From NCBI GenBank assembly GCA_016722945.1, contig JAEQMT010000038.1:62001-126000 (forward strand): a stretch of 64,000 nt of DNA, in the 5' to 3' direction. This document shows positions 61,822 to 64,000 of the stretch, in pieces; positions within the stretch are counted from its first letter, which is position 1, and each line of letters starts with the position of its first letter. A program made the position numbers and the translations under genes. This stretch comes from Desulfofustis sp. PB-SRB1 (lineage in GTDB: Bacteria; Desulfobacterota; Desulfobulbia; Desulfobulbales; Desulfocapsaceae). Under the pieces are notes generated by a model. That model was given only the letters and a program-made list of their open reading frames with translations. It was not told where the DNA came from and did not search any database.

Positions 61822-63048
61822 TCAGCCGATCATCTGACTTGTTTCAAGAATTGGCAGCATGATGGCCAGGACAATGAAGCCGACCACGCCGCCCATACAC
61901 ACAATCATAACAGGTTCGATTAGCGATGTCATGGCAAAAACCGCCGATTCCACCTCCCGCTCGTTGGCATGCGCCATTTTCTCGAGCATCTGCTCCAGGT
62001 GACCACTGGTTTCACCAACCGAGATCATCTGCAGAAAAAGTGGGGTAAACCAGGGCGAACCGGATAGCCCGTGAGCCAGAGTCCGTCCCTTACGCACATC
62101 CTCGATAGCCTTATCGATCACCCGGCTGACCTGGACATTATCGATGATCCGCTTGGTGATCTCGAGGGCATCAATGAGCCCCACCCCGCTTACCAAAAGA
62201 CTTTCCATGGTCGATGAAAAACGGGCCATAATCGATTTGCGCATGACAATGCCAAAGACCGGAGCACGCAGCATCAGCAGATCCCAGACCTCCCGGCCGG
62301 GGCCGCGACGTATCGCCATGCGCACGCCAACCACCACACCGGCCACACCAACAAGCAGCACCCACCAATAATTCTCAAAAAAGGAACTGATCGAAAGCAG
62401 CACCACGGTGGGCAGCGGCAGGGCCCGCTCCATGGTGTCGAACACCTGGGTTATCTTAGGTACCACATAAGTCACCAGTACGAAGAGAATGGCAACACCG
62501 ATCAGCGCCATGAAGAACGGGTAAACCATGGCGGCACGCAGCCGATTTTTCAGTTCGGTCTGTTTCTCACCAAAATCGGCCAGCCGGGAAAGCACCCTGT
62601 CCAAGGCACCGGAGGCCTCACCGGCCCGCACCATATTGACGAACATGTTGGAAAACAGCTTTGGAAAACGCTGTATGGCCCCGCTGAACGACTCACCCTC
62701 TTTTACCGACTCCTTGATTTGGGCGACCACCCGCCGGTATGACTGGTTATCGGCCTGCTCGATGATTGACGCCAGGGCGGCATCCAACGGGATGCCGGCA
62801 CCCAGCAGGGTAGACAGGTGTCTGGCAAACAGATGAATTTCAGAGCTCTTTACCCGTTCAAACACCACCTTCCGGCCCAGCCCGGAAGAGCCCGACCGTT
62901 TTGCCTGCCGGGCGGCTACCCGGATAGAGACCGGATATTGACCTTCCGAGCGCAGACGGGCACGAAGCGCCGCTTCGCTCTCCGCTTCGACAACGCCTTT
63001 CTTTTTCCTGCCGCTTTTCAGCAGCGCTTCATATTCATAGACGGGCAC
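61822..63048 (-). CDS. gspF: Type II secretion inner-membrane platform protein GspF
   Basis: This protein of 408 residues has an N-terminal YEYEALLKSGRKKKGVVEAE segment and two repeats of a helix bundle with three membrane spans. The repeats show conserved ELNLARQL-like FARHLSTLLGAGIPLDAALA and FSSTMESLLVSGVGLIDALE. Both halves end in GEASG/GETSG motifs (RAGEASGALD and SVGETSGHLEQM). It is the polytopic core of the platform. It starts at a GTG and is the first gene of the operon; gspE, usually just upstream, is absent from the window. Confidence 0.94.
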   Translation of the reverse strand: MPVYEYEALLKSGRKKKGVVEAESEAALRARLRSEGQYPVSIRVAARQAKRSGSSGLGRKVVFERVKSSEIHLFARHLSTLLGAGIPLDAALASIIEQADNQSYRRVVAQIKESVKEGESFSGAIQRFPKLFSNMFVNMVRAGEASGALDRVLSRLADFGEKQTELKNRLRAAMVYPFFMALIGVAILFVLVTYVVPKITQVFDTMERALPLPTVVLLSISSFFENYWWVLLVGVAGVVVGVRMAIRRGPGREVWDLLMLRAPVFGIVMRKSIMARFSSTMESLLVSGVGLIDALEITKRIIDNVQVSRVIDKAIEDVRKGRTLAHGLSGSPWFTPLFLQMISVGETSGHLEQMLEKMAHANEREVESAVFAMTSLIEPVMIVCMGGVVGFIVLAIMLPILETSQMIG

Positions 63049-63827
63049 AACACCACCATGCTAGGCTAGACAATCGCCAGGGAGTGAGGGTTTCCAGCTA
63101 TTCTCACAACCACCGACTGTTTCTTTTATTGCAATAGCCGCCGCCATCCGTACACATCATTTCATTGCATTATAGCGTTTTTTTACCGTTGCATCATGAA
63201 AAGCTCGTCCCCCCTCTTGATGCCGGTGGTCTGCCACGGGCAGATGCGAGCGGAAACGGAACATTTAAAGACACCCCGTCAGGGTATTTAGTGACTTACT
63301 CCTGAGTCTCTGTCATAAAAAACTTGAAAATCAGGCAGCAATTTTCACTACATTTTAAATAGATACGTCCAAAATCATCTTCAACAGGGTGGTTAATCGT
63401 ACCCCCTTGACTCGACGCCGATCTCGGAATAGCTGAGAAACTGCACATGGACGGGGCCTTCAACAAATCGCCGATACAGGGGTATAGCCTACATCTATTC
63501 GACAAAAAGTTCATACTCCATTATAAATCCTCACTCAACACCAACAGAAATCAACATTCATACTCCACTACTCCCATCTCATGCACCGCTCGCCTACCAT
63601 CTTCGTCTGCTGTATGTCCTGGTAATTCTCAGCCATGACCGAAGAAAAGTTGTTCATTTCAATGTCACCGATCATCCGACCTGCCAATGGACGATACGGC
63701 AGGTGAAAGCGGCCTTTTAATGGGTGCCCCCCATACCCTCGCCTGGTTAACAATAAATCGCCACCAGAGGCTATAAATTTGATTTGTTTGCCCTGTCGGG
63801 TTATTTCTTGATCACGGAGGCACCACA
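63049..63827. other. Leader region upstream of the secretion operon, no clear gene
   Basis: Short open frames on both strands lack protein-like composition. One minus-strand stretch near 63430 reads QFLSYSEIGVESRGYD and may be the end of a lost gene. The operon promoter should lie in 63049-63250, but I see no convincing -10/-35 or sigma-54 pair. Confidence 0.35.
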
Positions 63828-63887
63828 ATGAAGCACTTCGGGCAAAATATAAAGCGGCTAAGAAAGGAAAGAGGCTTAATCTATTGA
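63828..63887 (+). pseudogene. Truncated XRE-type regulator start
   Basis: A strong ribosome site (CACGGAGG) precedes an ATG that reads MKHFGQNIKRLRKERGLIY and stops at TGA. This is the usual beginning of a Cro/XRE helix-turn-helix regulator, cut before the recognition helix. It may be the decayed end of a lost gene or a very short peptide. Confidence 0.4.
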
Positions 63888-63916
63888 GTGAAGATGCATA
63901 GAACAGCGAGGATGCC

Positions 63917-64000
63917 ATGACGACAGTCAGCTATGATCGGGTAGTCTCCGAAATAAAAGAGTTGAGCATGGCCGACCAGTTGCGGCTATTGGAAGAGATG
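63917..64000 (+). CDS. Start of a probable antitoxin gene (cut by window end)
   Basis: The first 28 codons read MTTVSYDRVVSEIKELSMAD and QLRLLEEM. Such starts are typical of short antitoxin-like proteins of DUF2281/Phd-related type that precede PIN or RelE toxins. The rest lies beyond the window. It follows the XRE fragment by 29 bp. Confidence 0.5.
   Translation, partial: MTTVSYDRVVSEIKELSMADQLRLLEEM

Noticed and set aside
63568-63918. Minus-strand open frame of 116 codons near the right edge
   Set aside because: No recognisable domain or ribosome site, and the plus strand has better-supported starts there.

Overview
The window looks like a chromosomal segment of an anaerobic deltaproteobacterium (Desulfobacterota, possibly a Desulfobulbales-type sulfur-metabolising organism). 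This is inferred from gene content: a MetF/MetV-HdrA-HdrCB-MvhD cluster, hopanoid genes, two TrkA/MscS-type ion blocks, a Gram-negative type II secretion operon and a CFI-box C-terminal protein. No rRNA or tRNA gene was seen, so the placement rests on protein families only.

Layout. 1-3.9 kb: hopanoid genes (hpnH end, hpnG, squalene-hopene cyclase) and a fossil Kef regulatory domain. 3.9-8.8 kb: a graveyard of mobile DNA, with an IS4-type transposase, three decayed IS91-type fragments, a FeoA fossil and two small toxin-antitoxin loci, one with a ruined toxin. 8.9-21.3 kb, all on the minus strand: a long run reading TusA-like protein, fused HdrC-HdrB with an in-frame UGA (very probably selenocysteine), a MetF paralogue, double-module HdrA, MvhD, MetV, MetF, then a receiver protein, an ACT-like protein and two sensor kinases. 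A sigma-54 activator diverges from it at 21.6 kb. 23-24.5 kb: a FAH-family enzyme and a VapBC locus whose toxin is broken by a repeat. 24.7-37.1 kb: copper ATPase and chaperone, TrkA/TrkH potassium uptake, two MscS channels, small proteins and a CPA-type antiporter. 37.4-43.1 kb: a sulfur amino-acid operon (TPR protein, metY, metX, metW, cysE, cysK). 43.5-48.4 kb: a membrane protein, a MITE, an IS3 element and a 730-residue transposase. 48.6-63.0 kb: a type II secretion operon (F, G, H, I, J, K, L, M, C, D) with three non-core proteins (CFI-box protein, NlpE/META lipoprotein, subtilase with an STN-like domain) and without gspE. The right edge holds a truncated XRE peptide and the start of an antitoxin-like gene.

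The Hdr/MetVF/MvhD proteins resemble the methylene-THF reductase complex of acetogens: MetVF would handle the C1-THF substrate and HdrCB-HdrA-MvhD the electrons. The adjacent receiver, ACT-like and kinase genes and the divergent activator are its likely, unproven, regulators.

Non-coding DNA is dominated by three families of short non-autonomous elements. Family 1 (about 150 bp, ends like GGTTTTTACGACGCCATC) occurs about nine times, is flanked by 8-bp direct repeats where intact, and has broken two toxin genes. Family 2 (about 149 bp) is nested inside a family-1 copy. Family 3 (about 167 bp) has CTAGTACC ends.
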